From: Niastella sp.
Lineage (GTDB): Bacteria > Bacteroidota > Bacteroidia > Chitinophagales > Chitinophagaceae
Direction: 5' to 3'
Assembly: GCA_017744515.1 (NCBI GenBank)
Contig: JAGIBF010000020.1
Location: 1 to 64,000, forward strand
DNA: 64,000 nt
The position numbers and the translations under genes were made by a program. Positions 36,801 to 44,163 of the stretch are shown here, piece after piece; the first letter of the stretch is position 1, and every line of letters starts with the position of its first letter. The notes under the pieces are model-generated. The model was not told where the DNA came from, ran no database searches, and saw nothing but the letters and a program-made list of their open reading frames with translations.

Positions 36801-37526
36801 CCTTACAATGCGTTCTTCGACAACATCTCGCTGGGTGGCCATGATTACTTCTGGGATTTTGGTGACGGCACTACTTCTACTGAAATGAGCCCTACTCACC
36901 TTTATAATAATATCGGCACGTATACTATCAAGATGATGGTGGTGGACAGCAACACCTGTAATAAAAAGGACTCGCTCACTTTTACGCTTACCGTGAATAC
37001 GAAGCCTACTGCTGCTTTCAGCATATCTCCTACTACTCCGGAAGTCAATAAGCCTACCAACTTCCTCAACCAGTCGATTGGTGGTGTCAGGTACAAATGG
37101 CTGTTTGGTGATGGCGACAGCACCATCACTAACTCTATGCAAAATGTGTCGCATCAATACAATGCCACCGGCGAATATCTTGCTTTGTTAGTCACCTTTA
37201 ATGAATTTGGTTGTACGGATACAGCGCGCCGTATGGTAATGGCGTTGATAGACCCGCTGCTGGATGTGCCCAACGCTTTTACTCCGGGCAGGGGCAACAG
37301 GGCCAGTGTGGTAAGAGTGGCCGGGTTTGGCATCGGCAGAATGAGCTGGCGTATTTACAACCGCTGGGGGCAAAAGGTGTTCGAGACCAGTGACCGCAAT
37401 GCCGGATGGGATGGCACCTTCCAGGGCAAGCTGCAACCCATGGATGTATATACTTACACGCTGGACGTGATGTTTACCGATGGAAGGACTCAACGTAAGA
37501 CAGGGGATATCACACTGATAAGATAG
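33876..37526 (+). CDS. Giant cell-surface protein, tandem paralogue 2
   Basis: Secreted protein of 1216 residues, collinear with the protein at 28986-32657 over its whole length: signal peptide (NRKHLIVIPILLAALQLTAQ), ENKGQW domain, propeller, four PKD domains and the type B C-terminal domain from DVPNAFTPGRGN. It also begins with TTG (33876) and has no in-frame ATG that fits. The copies differ most in a proline-rich linker (about 75-110), in the propeller loops and in the fourth PKD domain (WLFGDGD here, WFFGDED in copy 1). This indicates an old duplication with divergence of exposed loops, as expected for surface adhesins. Confidence 0.88.
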   Translation: MNRKHLIVIPILLAALQLTAQRGASSFDFIENKGQWEKQVRFKSSLSTGAFFLQQNGFTVVQHNGDDLNSFFDRNHEDEVSRLSRPDRGPGKSSSPPPAPLVVRSHAYRVQFAGANETSVAVPEKPVPTHTSYFMGNDPSQWATDVPVYQAVVYKDIYPNIDIRYYSEYGRLKYDLIIRPGGDVSKIAMQYEGADKLQVKNNELIIKTSVGDLKELYPYTYQFDMATGKKEVTCRYELVNGNTVKFRVDNYSKASTLVIDPTLVFCSFTGSTADQYGYTATPGPDGSLYSGGIVFDRGFPTTTGAYQVDFQGGTSTAGGKGIDMGIFKFTPDGQRSYATYLGGNGNDYPHSLICDAQGNLVIMGKTTSTNYPGILKGKGGGSDIVVTKLNAGGTNIIGSLRIGGTANDGVNIKDQVGASMAPNTTFRFYGDDSRSEVILDGNNNIYVAAQTQSSGATDGMPVTTGVFQAGYGGGQQDGTVMKINAACNDIIWCSYIGGTGTDGAFVLSLNPTNNELYVAGTTTSTDLPPANKPGVYQPTYTGGLTDGFIARISNDGTTLINTTYVGTASFDAVYGLKFDRSGIPYIMGVTEGNWPVQNAAYSVANSKQFIAKVKPDLSGFIYSTVFGNGSAKPNISPVAFLVDRCENVYISGWGGWLVPNTNNANMDGIGNMPLTPDALKSTTDNRDFYFIVIKRDATGLLYGSYFGQTGGFGEHVDGGTSRYDEQGVIYQAVCANCGQDRDYPITQRFPTTPGVWAPTSGSRECNLAAIKIAFNFAGVASGPKSYFNNLPDTVGCVPFTINFRDTVRNAKSYEWDFNGDGVTDLTTTDFNATYTFNAIGTYRVRLIAVDPASCNQRDTAYVNIRVRDDPADLDFRADKDGPCESLGFKFTNLSVPPPGKPFGPNTFAWDFGDGTPIRPTGSAPVTHVYTAAGSYAVRLILLDTNYCNSGDWKPLKLGVVANVDARVNTPSMGCAPYNAFFDNISLGGHDYFWDFGDGTTSTEMSPTHLYNNIGTYTIKMMVVDSNTCNKKDSLTFTLTVNTKPTAAFSISPTTPEVNKPTNFLNQSIGGVRYKWLFGDGDSTITNSMQNVSHQYNATGEYLALLVTFNEFGCTDTARRMVMALIDPLLDVPNAFTPGRGNRASVVRVAGFGIGRMSWRIYNRWGQKVFETSDRNAGWDGTFQGKLQPMDVYTYTLDVMFTDGRTQRKTGDITLIR

Positions 37527-37558
37527 AGTGCAGAGGTAAGAGGTAGGAGGTAAGACGT
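37527..37558 (+). repeat. Purine-rich degenerate repeat after the paralogue 2 stop codon
   Basis: Directly after the stop codon come units AGAGGTA, AGAGGTA, GGAGGTA and AGACG, a degenerate 7-8 base tandem tract. It resembles in style, though not in exact unit, the tracts after 11659 and 63820. Function unknown. Confidence 0.45.
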
Positions 37559-37623
37559 TTAATTTGACTAATGGTAATCTTCGCAGGCACTATTTTGGTT
37601 ATTTTGTAGCAAATAGCCTTCTC

Positions 37624-38988
37624 ATGAAAATCTTATTGCCTTTCCTCCTGCTTGCCTGCACCATTTCTTTGGTGGCTCAGGACTTACCGGACTCCCGGAA
37701 ACAGGAGATCGTTTTCCGCAACGTGAATGTGATCCCCATGGACAAGGAGCAGGTACTGCCCAATCAGGTAGTGATCGTGAAGGATGGTAAAATATCTCTT
37801 ATAGGTGATGCGCGTACTGTGAAGTATGGCGCTAATGCACTGGTGATCGATGGCACCGGTAAATACCTGATGCCGGGCCTTGCGGAGATGCATGCGCATG
37901 TGCCGCCTAATGATAACGTGGAAGCGAATAAAGAAGTGGTATTGTTGTTTGCCCTGAAAGGTGTTACTACTATCCGTGGCATGCTGGGGCATCCGTATCA
38001 CCTGGAGCTGCGTAATAAATTGCAAACGGGAGAGATCACCGGTCCCCGGCTTTATACTTCCGGGCCTTCTATCAATGGGCAAACTGCCAGTACTGCCGCT
38101 GCTGCTGAAAAACTTGTGCGTGACCAGAAAGCTGCTGGCTATGATTTCCTGAAGCTGCACCCCGGTCTTACCGTAGACAATTTCAATGTGATCGTGAAGA
38201 CGGCTAAAGAAGTAGGTATTCCTTTTGCCGGGCATGTATCTTATGCTGTAGGTGTTTGGCGGGCCATCGATGCCGGCTATGCTTCGATCGATCACATGGA
38301 TGGTTTTGTAGAAAGCCTCGTGCCGGGTATTGAAAATATAACGGAACAACAGACAGGGCTTTTTGCCACGTTCATCGGCCATCAGGCTGATGAGTCGCGG
38401 ATTCCGAAACTCATGAAGGGCCTGCACGATCATAATATCTGGGTGGTGCCTACTCAAGCGTTGGCGGAAAGATGGATATCTCCGGATAAATCGCCGGAAG
38501 CATTGGGCCAGGACGCAGAGATGGTGTACATGTCACCCAACACTGTCAACAGCTGGGTGAATACCAAGAAGAACCTGATCAGTAATCCTAATTATAAGCC
38601 TACTGATGTGCGCAAGTTTATCGAGGTGCGCAGGAAGCTCATCAAGGCTTGTCAACAAAACGGTGTAGGAATATTATTGGGTTCGGATGCGCCGCAGGTG
38701 TTTGACGTGCCTGGGTTTTCCCTGCACCATGAATTGCAATATATGGTGGATGCAGGGCTTACGCCTTATGAGGCTTTGCGCACCGGCACTGTTAATCCTG
38801 CTACTTTTCTGAAGCGGACTGATGCGGGTGTGATCAAGCACGGCGCTGTGGCTGATCTCTTGTTACTGAACAGCAATCCGCTGAAAGATATCAAGGCGAC
38901 TCAACAGATTGAAGGGGTATGCCTCGATGGGCGGTGGCTTGGTAAGGGGTATATCGATGGGGCGTTGAAGAAGCTGGAGAAGAAATAA
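37624..38988 (+). CDS. Secreted metal-dependent amidohydrolase
   Basis: Amidohydrolase-superfamily enzyme of 454 residues. ATG 37624 is preferred to the TTG at 37564 because it starts a signal peptide (MKILLPFLLLACTISLVAQ). The protein has the composite domain start IVFRNVNVIPMD, metal-binding EMHAHVPP (HxH), a lysine in FLKLHPG, GHVSY and DHMDG histidines, and GSDAPQ aspartate, the full set of the imidazolonepropionase/prolidase-like branch. The substrate could be a dipeptide or a cyclic amide and cannot be read from sequence. It is a single gene ending in a palindrome-rich gap. Confidence 0.87.
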   Translation: MKILLPFLLLACTISLVAQDLPDSRKQEIVFRNVNVIPMDKEQVLPNQVVIVKDGKISLIGDARTVKYGANALVIDGTGKYLMPGLAEMHAHVPPNDNVEANKEVVLLFALKGVTTIRGMLGHPYHLELRNKLQTGEITGPRLYTSGPSINGQTASTAAAAEKLVRDQKAAGYDFLKLHPGLTVDNFNVIVKTAKEVGIPFAGHVSYAVGVWRAIDAGYASIDHMDGFVESLVPGIENITEQQTGLFATFIGHQADESRIPKLMKGLHDHNIWVVPTQALAERWISPDKSPEALGQDAEMVYMSPNTVNSWVNTKKNLISNPNYKPTDVRKFIEVRRKLIKACQQNGVGILLGSDAPQVFDVPGFSLHHELQYMVDAGLTPYEALRTGTVNPATFLKRTDAGVIKHGAVADLLLLNSNPLKDIKATQQIEGVCLDGRWLGKGYIDGALKKLEKK

Positions 38989-39071
38989 TCGCTGATTTGC
39001 GGATTAGGATTGATTACACGGATTATTAGCTCTGACAGACTTTTACAGAACGACCCAGCTTGCAATGAATC

Positions 39072-39123
39072 AGACCTGACAGGTTTTGCTCAGCTCCGTA
39101 GCCCGGCGAAACCTGTCAGGTCT
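39072..39123. repeat. 15-bp palindrome of the GACCTGACAGGTTT family
   Basis: AGACCTGACAGGTTT (39072-39086) and AAACCTGTCAGGTCT (39109-39123) are exact reverse complements around a 22-base loop, followed by TTTTA. It lies between convergent genes, so it may also terminate transcription. A second, slightly diverged copy lies at 47176-47226. Confidence 0.8.
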
Positions 39124-39131
39124 TTTAGGTA

Positions 39132-39156
39132 CCCTTCGACAGGCTCAGGGTGACAG
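39132..39156 (+). repeat. REP-like unit B, solitary copy
   Basis: Starts CCCTTCGACAGGCTCAGGGT, then GACAG: the same unit B as at 22321, here without hairpin A. It abuts the 3' end of the aldo/keto reductase gene (39159) and follows the 15-bp palindrome by eight bases. Confidence 0.8.
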
Positions 39157-39158
39157 TC

Positions 39159-40055
39159 TTATCGATGCTGGTCATAAAAATTGGGAGGGATCGATTGGCG
39201 TAACAGTTCCAATTCTTCGTCGGATAATATGGGGGATTCAATGGTTTTTACTGCTTCTTCCAATTGCCGGGCAGTGCGTATGCCCACTACTGCTGCCGTA
39301 ACACCACGTTGCTGTAATACATAACGCAAGGCTACCTGTGTGGCGCCGCGCAGCGGCGTAGTCAGCGAGTGAATGGCCGCGGCAGCACGGGCCACTTCTT
39401 CTTCTGAGTGATCAAGGTAAGCGGCAGCCGGTTTATCGATCAGTAATCCTTTTGCTACGCTTCCCCGCGTCACCACGCCGATGTTATTTTCCTTCAGCAT
39501 AGACAGGCAACTTTCTTCCGGACGCCTGTCGAGCAGGCTGTACTGCATCATCACGCTGGCTATTTTCGAGCGCTGTATATATTCCCGTATAACATTGGGT
39601 CTGATGGATGATATTCCATAATAACGGATCTTTCCCTGCTGCTGTAATAGTTCAAATGCTTCAATGGTTTCATCAATGGGGTCTTCGATGGTGCCGCCAT
39701 GCAACTGGTAGAGATCGATAAAATCGGTTTGTAACCTTCTCAGGCTTTCTTCTACGGACGCCAGTATATATTCTTTGCGTGGATTCCAATCCCAACCTTT
39801 GCCATCGGAGCGTGGCTGGTTACCCACCTTGGTAGCAATGAGCACTTCCTGCCTTCTATCGGCTACTGCTTTGCCCAGTATCGTTTCATTACGTCCCTGC
39901 TGGTATATATCTGCCGTATCAAAGTAGTTGATGCCGGCCTCTATGGCCTGATGAATAAGCTGTGTATTGACTGCATCATCGTCTCCTAACGACATACAAC
40001 CAAATCCTATTGCACTGACTTCGAGGGTGGATTGTCCTAATATGTGGTAATTCAT
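39159..40055 (-). CDS. Aldo/keto reductase
   Basis: NADPH-dependent TIM-barrel reductase of 298 residues. The active-site features are visible: GFGCMSLG at the N-terminus, NYFDTADIYQQGRNE with catalytic aspartate and tyrosine, KVGNQPR with the lysine, LYQLHG with the histidine, and the C-terminal AVVGIRTARQLEEAV with the cofactor-phosphate arginine. It belongs to the AKR group of general-stress-like and sugar-aldehyde reductases; the physiological substrate is unknown. It is a single gene, convergent with the amidohydrolase. Confidence 0.93.
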   Translation of the reverse strand: MNYHILGQSTLEVSAIGFGCMSLGDDDAVNTQLIHQAIEAGINYFDTADIYQQGRNETILGKAVADRRQEVLIATKVGNQPRSDGKGWDWNPRKEYILASVEESLRRLQTDFIDLYQLHGGTIEDPIDETIEAFELLQQQGKIRYYGISSIRPNVIREYIQRSKIASVMMQYSLLDRRPEESCLSMLKENNIGVVTRGSVAKGLLIDKPAAAYLDHSEEEVARAAAAIHSLTTPLRGATQVALRYVLQQRGVTAAVVGIRTARQLEEAVKTIESPILSDEELELLRQSIPPNFYDQHR

Positions 40056-40180
40056 ACGTGGTAATTAAGGCTTTAACTGTTCTATAACATGCTACATTAT
40101 GATTTCTTTAATAAACCTGTGCTGTTTTTCCAGTCTATGTATTAAAGCAACTCATTAACGTAATCATTAAAAATAAAGTT

Positions 40181-40360
40181 ATGAAAACGATCTTATCATT
40201 CCTGATGCCGCTTATCGCTATCGTGACCGGTATTGCCAGCTATAATTTTTTCACAGATACTAATTATTATCTGTCTGCCATTTTCACCGTAGTATCCTGG
40301 TTGTCGGCCAGTGTAGCAGTGTATCTGGTACTTCCAAAGACGAAAGTGGCCGTACATTAA
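40181..40360 (+). CDS. Small two-helix membrane protein, 59 residues
   Basis: Open frame from ATG 40181 to TAA 40360. The product starts MKTILSFLMPLIAIVTGIAS, which is the first hydrophobic helix; a short polar turn (FFTDTNYY) and a second helix (about 31-51, ending VAVYLVLPK) follow, then a basic tail. A strong terminator begins 47 bases after the stop, which supports it being a transcribed gene. No family was recognised. It may be an inner-membrane accessory protein. Confidence 0.6.
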   Translation: MKTILSFLMPLIAIVTGIASYNFFTDTNYYLSAIFTVVSWLSASVAVYLVLPKTKVAVH

Positions 40361-40407
40361 TCATATTGTTTTTACAGGGTTTTAACAGGGTTTATTTTCA
40401 GGTGTTT

Positions 40408-40442
40408 CATCGGGGTGCCGTATAGCATCCCGATGTTTTTTT
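40408..40442 (+). terminator. Strong intrinsic terminator
   Basis: Eleven-base stem CATCGGGGTGC (40408-40418) / GCATCCCGATG (40425-40435), one G-U wobble, loop CGTATA, followed by seven T (40436-40442). It closes the small-protein transcript. Confidence 0.92.
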
Positions 40443-40494
40443 AGTGGATACTCAATAAAAGCATGCCAGGGTAGATCACGGCCTTACTCACTGA

Positions 40495-40502
40495 TAATTT
40501 TG
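40495..40502 (+). promoter_or_regulatory. Candidate -7 element TAATTTTG for the VOC gene
   Basis: Perfect match to TAnnTTTG, placed 13 bases before ATG 40515. No good TTTG is found 19-21 bases upstream, so this is a half-supported promoter; the resulting leader would be very short. Confidence 0.35.
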
Positions 40503-40514
40503 TATATTGGCATT

Positions 40515-40973
40515 ATGAAAAAGATCATTATCAACAGCGTTCTTGCCTGCCTTGTTGGAACAGTTATTTCTGTGAGCAGTTTTGCTCAAGCACAAAAGCC
40601 GACCCTCAATCATATTGCTTTATCGGTATCGAATCTCGCCAAAAGCACAGCTTTCTATAGCAAGATCATACAACTCGATACTATTCCCGAACCATTTCAT
40701 GATGGCAAACATACCTGGTTCAGTATTGCTGAACGCAGCCACCTGCATCTTATAGAATATAGTGATCCTATTATCGTGCCCAAGAAGGGTACTCATTTAT
40801 GCTTCAGCGTTCCTTCTATCGAGACCGTTATCCAACGACTGGAAAAAAATAATATCCCCTACTCCAACTGGCAGGGTGACAATAAATCGGTGACCACCCG
40901 GGTAGATGGTGTAAAACAGCTTTACCTCCAAGACCCTGACGGTTACTGGATCGAGATCAATAATGATAAGTAA
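40515..40973 (+). CDS. Exported VOC (glyoxalase/bleomycin-resistance) superfamily protein
   Basis: Protein of 152 residues from ATG 40515 (MKKIIINSVLACLVGTVISV), preferred to TTG 40500 because it begins a signal peptide ending near FAQAQ. The mature part has the VOC fold: LNHIALSVSNLAKSTAFYSKI with the metal-binding histidine, HTWFSI, HLHLIEY and the C-terminal LQDPDGYWIEINN with the metal-binding glutamate. Activity could be a lyase, dioxygenase or binding function; periplasmic location is unusual for glyoxalases and argues against a simple methylglyoxal role. Confidence 0.83.
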   Translation: MKKIIINSVLACLVGTVISVSSFAQAQKPTLNHIALSVSNLAKSTAFYSKIIQLDTIPEPFHDGKHTWFSIAERSHLHLIEYSDPIIVPKKGTHLCFSVPSIETVIQRLEKNNIPYSNWQGDNKSVTTRVDGVKQLYLQDPDGYWIEINNDK

Positions 40974-41154
40974 AAACCTCTATACGATGTTGGATGTAAC
41001 GGCAACAAGCAAGGGGAAATTCTTGATCTAAGACAAAAAATGAAGCTCTGAAAAGAGGCTGCTCTAAAAATCCGTAATACTACGGAGTGTTGCGCGGTAT
41101 GATGCCGGTAAATTGGATTACGATTAGTTTATGTAACCCAAGCTTTACTGACCT

Positions 41155-41832
41155 ATGACCGCCAAACTTTATCCTTTCGAGAACAAATCCATCAAAGACA
41201 TCAGGAATGAGGTCTGGAAAGACATTCCCGGCTTTGAAGGTATTTACCAGGCCTCCAGCTACGGCCGTATCAAATCATTGGACCGCACTATTATTCATGC
41301 CCGCCTCGGACAACAATTCGTCGCCGGACGCATCCTGAGCCAGTCCATAGCTGAAAACAACAATATAAAAACAGGTGAGCCTATGATCGATCTGCGGGTT
41401 TCGCTGAGTATGGATGGTGTTCAGCATTACTTCAATACGCGCCGCCTGATCTATATGACTTTTGTCAATAAAAAGATCAACTACCAAAAGGACGGGCTTT
41501 ATGTGATCAATAAGGATGGGAATGGATATAATAATAAGGTGGCCAACCTTCAACTGGCTACCAAAAGCGAAAAGCAAAAGCGGGTTTTTACGCGCAACCG
41601 CCAGGACAGCTATCTCAAAATAGCCGACCGCTCCAAATGGCCCAAGACTTATGGCGGCTATACCCGGCGCAAGCCCATCAAGCAGTACCACCGGGGCAAA
41701 CTCGTTGCCAAGTATGAAAGTGTAAGTGAAGCTTCCCGCCAAACCGGTATCGGAGAAAAGGAGATCATACAGGTGGCGAAAGGTATTTACTCTCAATGGA
41801 ATGGGTACAAGTGGAAATATGTAAATCCTTAA
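41155..41832 (+). CDS. NUMOD4/NUMOD1 protein with degenerate HNH motif
   Basis: Protein of 225 residues built like a free-standing HNH homing endonuclease. Residues about 19-45 are a NUMOD4 domain (VWKDIPGFEGIYQASSYG). The centre has the HNH-like block YVINKDGNGYNNKVANLQLAT (about 116-136), but the first histidine expected in the xNHxDGNxxNN pattern is replaced (INKDGN). The C-terminus (about 170-225) is a NUMOD1 DNA-binding segment (IKQYHRGKLVAKYES followed by a helix-turn-helix-like SVSEASRQTGIGEKEI). With the catalytic histidine missing it is probably not an active nuclease and may act as a DNA-binding protein. It is bounded by repeats. Confidence 0.75.
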   Translation: MTAKLYPFENKSIKDIRNEVWKDIPGFEGIYQASSYGRIKSLDRTIIHARLGQQFVAGRILSQSIAENNNIKTGEPMIDLRVSLSMDGVQHYFNTRRLIYMTFVNKKINYQKDGLYVINKDGNGYNNKVANLQLATKSEKQKRVFTRNRQDSYLKIADRSKWPKTYGGYTRRKPIKQYHRGKLVAKYESVSEASRQTGIGEKEIIQVAKGIYSQWNGYKWKYVNP

Positions 41833-41836
41833 TAAA

Positions 41837-41908
41837 GTCAAGGGTGAGCCGCCCTTTGAGGGCGACCCACCCTTGACTTATACACCCTTCGACAAGCTCT
41901 GGGTGACA
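41837..41908 (+). repeat. REP-like element: extended hairpin A plus unit B
   Basis: Hairpin A at 41842-41872 (same arms and TTG loop as the copy at 22290) extended by GTCAA/TTGAC to 41837-41877, then a unit B variant at 41885-41908 (CCCTTCGACAAGCTCTGGGT). Lies between convergent NUMOD4 and phytase genes. Confidence 0.85.
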
Positions 41909-41915
41909 ACCTTCA

Positions 41916-42998
41916 CTACTTCATCAGGTCTTCCCAGCGATAATAATGGAATGTTTTGTCGGTGCTCATGGCTACAAACAGCCCTTTGGGGAATGTAGCG
42001 TTCAGGGGCGTGGCCACCACGTCTGAACCATCGCTCTCCAATGTAGACAGGTGTACCGACTTTAACAATATGTGATCGTGGGGGTTGCCTTTGCTGCCTT
42101 CGCGCGAAAAGATGTGGAAGTAGTTGGTTTGCTGATCCGACACCAGTATATAGCCTGTGCTATCTGTGACCGGGTAAATGGAGATGCCTTCATGGTCCTG
42201 TTTAAACCCTTTTCTTCCAAAAACTCCCAATTCTTCATTGCCTTTATCCGGGCTTGCGTAATATTTCCGAACGCCATAGGCTTCATCCGAATAATAAACA
42301 TAACCAAGTGCATCATCCACCGCAATTGCTTCGATCTCTTTCTTACCGCTGAACTTACCAAACTTCCGCACGAGTGTTCCTTTCACGATGCCCTGGCCGT
42401 TGTCTTCCAGCAGGTATTGCCAGAGGTATTCACCGTATTTGGGGCCAGTCTTCCTGCCCACTATTGCGTAAATCTTACCAGCGGGATCTTTATACATAGC
42501 TATTCCCATTAAATCCCTGTACTCTGCGCCCGTCTCGCCAATAAACACTTCGATACCACCTCCATCGACAGGTTTCATATCAGGCAGTGAAAAGATGCGC
42601 AGCTTGTGTGTGAAACGTTCTGTTACTACCGCAATATCTGTTGGCTTTCCTTGCAGGCTGAGGCCATATTCAATGTCCACATTGTTGGGACGTTGCAGGT
42701 TGCGCACCACTTTGTCCTGCACTATTTTTCCCTGCAGATCGAATACGTACAGGGTGCCGTCCTGGTCTTTGTCTGTGCCCAACACAAGGCTGGCGGCAGG
42801 ATTGGCCCGGTTAATCCAAATAGCCGGATCATCTGTATCATGGCGTACCGTATCGGTGATAATGACCGGCTTGATAATATCAGGGGTGTTTTTCCCATTG
42901 AGGGCCGCCGTTGGCCGGCAGGCAGCATATACTATCAAGAGTACTATAATTATAATCGCAGTAGGGTTTCGCATGTGTGTAATTAATTGCTTTATCAT
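41916..42998 (-). CDS. Beta-propeller phytase, lipoprotein
   Basis: Calcium-dependent six-bladed-propeller phytase (3-phytase, BPP type) of 360 residues that releases phosphate from inositol hexakisphosphate. The hydrophobic N-terminus ends in a lipobox-like VYAAC, so it is probably lipid-anchored. Family motifs are present: DTDDPAIWIN (calcium-site aspartates), LQRPNNVDIEYG, IEAIAVDDALGYVYYSDE and DHEGISIY. Its ATG overlaps the stop of the preceding acidic lipoprotein gene (TAATG), showing translational coupling. An alternative start is M9 (42974). Third gene of a TonB receptor-lipoprotein-phytase operon, so its job is probably surface phosphate release for uptake. Confidence 0.92.
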   Translation of the reverse strand: MIKQLITHMRNPTAIIIIVLLIVYAACRPTAALNGKNTPDIIKPVIITDTVRHDTDDPAIWINRANPAASLVLGTDKDQDGTLYVFDLQGKIVQDKVVRNLQRPNNVDIEYGLSLQGKPTDIAVVTERFTHKLRIFSLPDMKPVDGGGIEVFIGETGAEYRDLMGIAMYKDPAGKIYAIVGRKTGPKYGEYLWQYLLEDNGQGIVKGTLVRKFGKFSGKKEIEAIAVDDALGYVYYSDEAYGVRKYYASPDKGNEELGVFGRKGFKQDHEGISIYPVTDSTGYILVSDQQTNYFHIFSREGSKGNPHDHILLKSVHLSTLESDGSDVVATPLNATFPKGLFVAMSTDKTFHYYRWEDLMK

Positions 42999-44032
42999 TA
43001 TTTTTCGAGGGTAAGTATGATGGCGTCGGTTTCGTCATCATCGAATTCGCCTTCCAGCTCGATGGTGAGTTTACCACCAACGATCTTGAAAGAACCAGCA
43101 TATACAAACTCCCTGAAGGAACCATTGTCCAGTTCCAGGGTTTCGCCAAATTCAATGTCGCCTTCCAGCTCATCGTCTGTAAGGTCTTCAATCTCTGCTT
43201 CAATCTCTATTACCTTGTTCTCCGTTTTGGGAGAGCCGCAATCATCGATCACTTCGGTTTCTTTCAACACTACAATTGCTTTTACTTCCTCAAATTCAAA
43301 CTCCAAAATAATCTCTTTCACGTCAGCAGCTTTGAGGTCTTTGATATCTTCATTGATAAGGCCAAAGAGTTGTTTAAAGCTTGCAAACTCCGTTGGGTTT
43401 GCAATATCCAGCTCCCACTCACCATAGATACCTTCATCATCCTGTACCTGGTAAGTGAATTCAGCTGTTTTATTTACCTGTACGTTGCTGTTATTGGCAC
43501 TGATACCCGTAAGCTGAATGGTAAGTTCTCTTTTACCGGTATTGAATACATTGTCATCGAACAGGTCTTCATCTACTTCAAATTCAATTTCCACCTCTTC
43601 CACGCCCGCCGGGAAAGTAACAGTGCCTGTTCCTGTATTTACGTCAAAGGTCATCGGAACATCGATTCCTTCATCTGCAGAAGTGGTGCAATCGTCTATT
43701 TCGTAGAAGGCTTCCGCATCTTTAATATAATCGGACAGTTTTGAGAAGCCTTCAAAATCTGTCACCTTAAAATTAACTGTTACCGCCGTTTTGAGTGGCT
43801 CAACTTTACCTCCCAATTCTTTACCGGAGGAGTCGACCCTGTCGGCCAGGGTGATCTTGAAGCTAAATGCATCTTCGTCTTCCAGGCCACCGTCGCCTTC
43901 ATCGGACAGTACTACTATTTGAGGGAATTGACTTGCAGACAAGGGTGTCAGCAGGTCGTCGTTTTCTTTATCGCAGGCTGTTGTACTCAACAGGGCAGCC
44001 AGTACAGATAATTTTATCCATGACTTGTTCAT
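42998..44032 (-). CDS. Highly acidic surface lipoprotein, unknown function
   Basis: Lipoprotein of 344 residues. The start is placed at ATG 44032 (MNKSWIKLSVLAALLSTTACDK, a clear lipobox with C near residue 20); the open frame extends upstream to 44296 but that part overlaps the REP element and the receptor gene and is not credible. The mature protein is extremely rich in aspartate and glutamate, with beta-strand repeats such as VEEVEIEFEVDEDLFDDNVF that resemble Calx-beta-like sandwiches. It lies between a TonB receptor and a phytase and is coupled to the latter. It may bind calcium or the receptor's ligand; this is inferred from composition and neighbours. Confidence 0.78.
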   Translation of the reverse strand: MNKSWIKLSVLAALLSTTACDKENDDLLTPLSASQFPQIVVLSDEGDGGLEDEDAFSFKITLADRVDSSGKELGGKVEPLKTAVTVNFKVTDFEGFSKLSDYIKDAEAFYEIDDCTTSADEGIDVPMTFDVNTGTGTVTFPAGVEEVEIEFEVDEDLFDDNVFNTGKRELTIQLTGISANNSNVQVNKTAEFTYQVQDDEGIYGEWELDIANPTEFASFKQLFGLINEDIKDLKAADVKEIILEFEFEEVKAIVVLKETEVIDDCGSPKTENKVIEIEAEIEDLTDDELEGDIEFGETLELDNGSFREFVYAGSFKIVGGKLTIELEGEFDDDETDAIILTLEK

Positions 44033-44093
44033 AATGAGTTCAAAAGTTGAAAGGTTAATAAGTTGAAAAGGAATAAAGCAAGTCCTTCTTCGA

Positions 44094-44159
44094 GGGTGAG
44101 CCGCCCTTGGAGGGCGACCCACCCTCTGTGGGAAAGGCTTCGACAGGCTCAGTCTGACA
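44094..44159 (+). repeat. REP-like element: hairpin A plus unit B
   Basis: Hairpin A at 44094-44124 (loop TGG) and unit B at 44136-44159 (GGCTTCGACAGGCTCAGTCT). This copy lies inside an operon, between the TonB receptor gene (ends 44164) and the acidic lipoprotein gene (starts 44032), where it could act as an RNA stem that adjusts relative expression of the genes. Confidence 0.85.
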
Positions 44160-44163
44160 TCGA

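Noticed and set aside
35910-37157. Long open frame (415 codons) antisense to the second adhesin, and similar frames at 30819-31787 and 34293-35231
   Set aside because: They lie opposite a real gene with strong domain matches; their translations have no recognisable domain or signal, and appear at aligned positions in both paralogues as expected for shadow frames.
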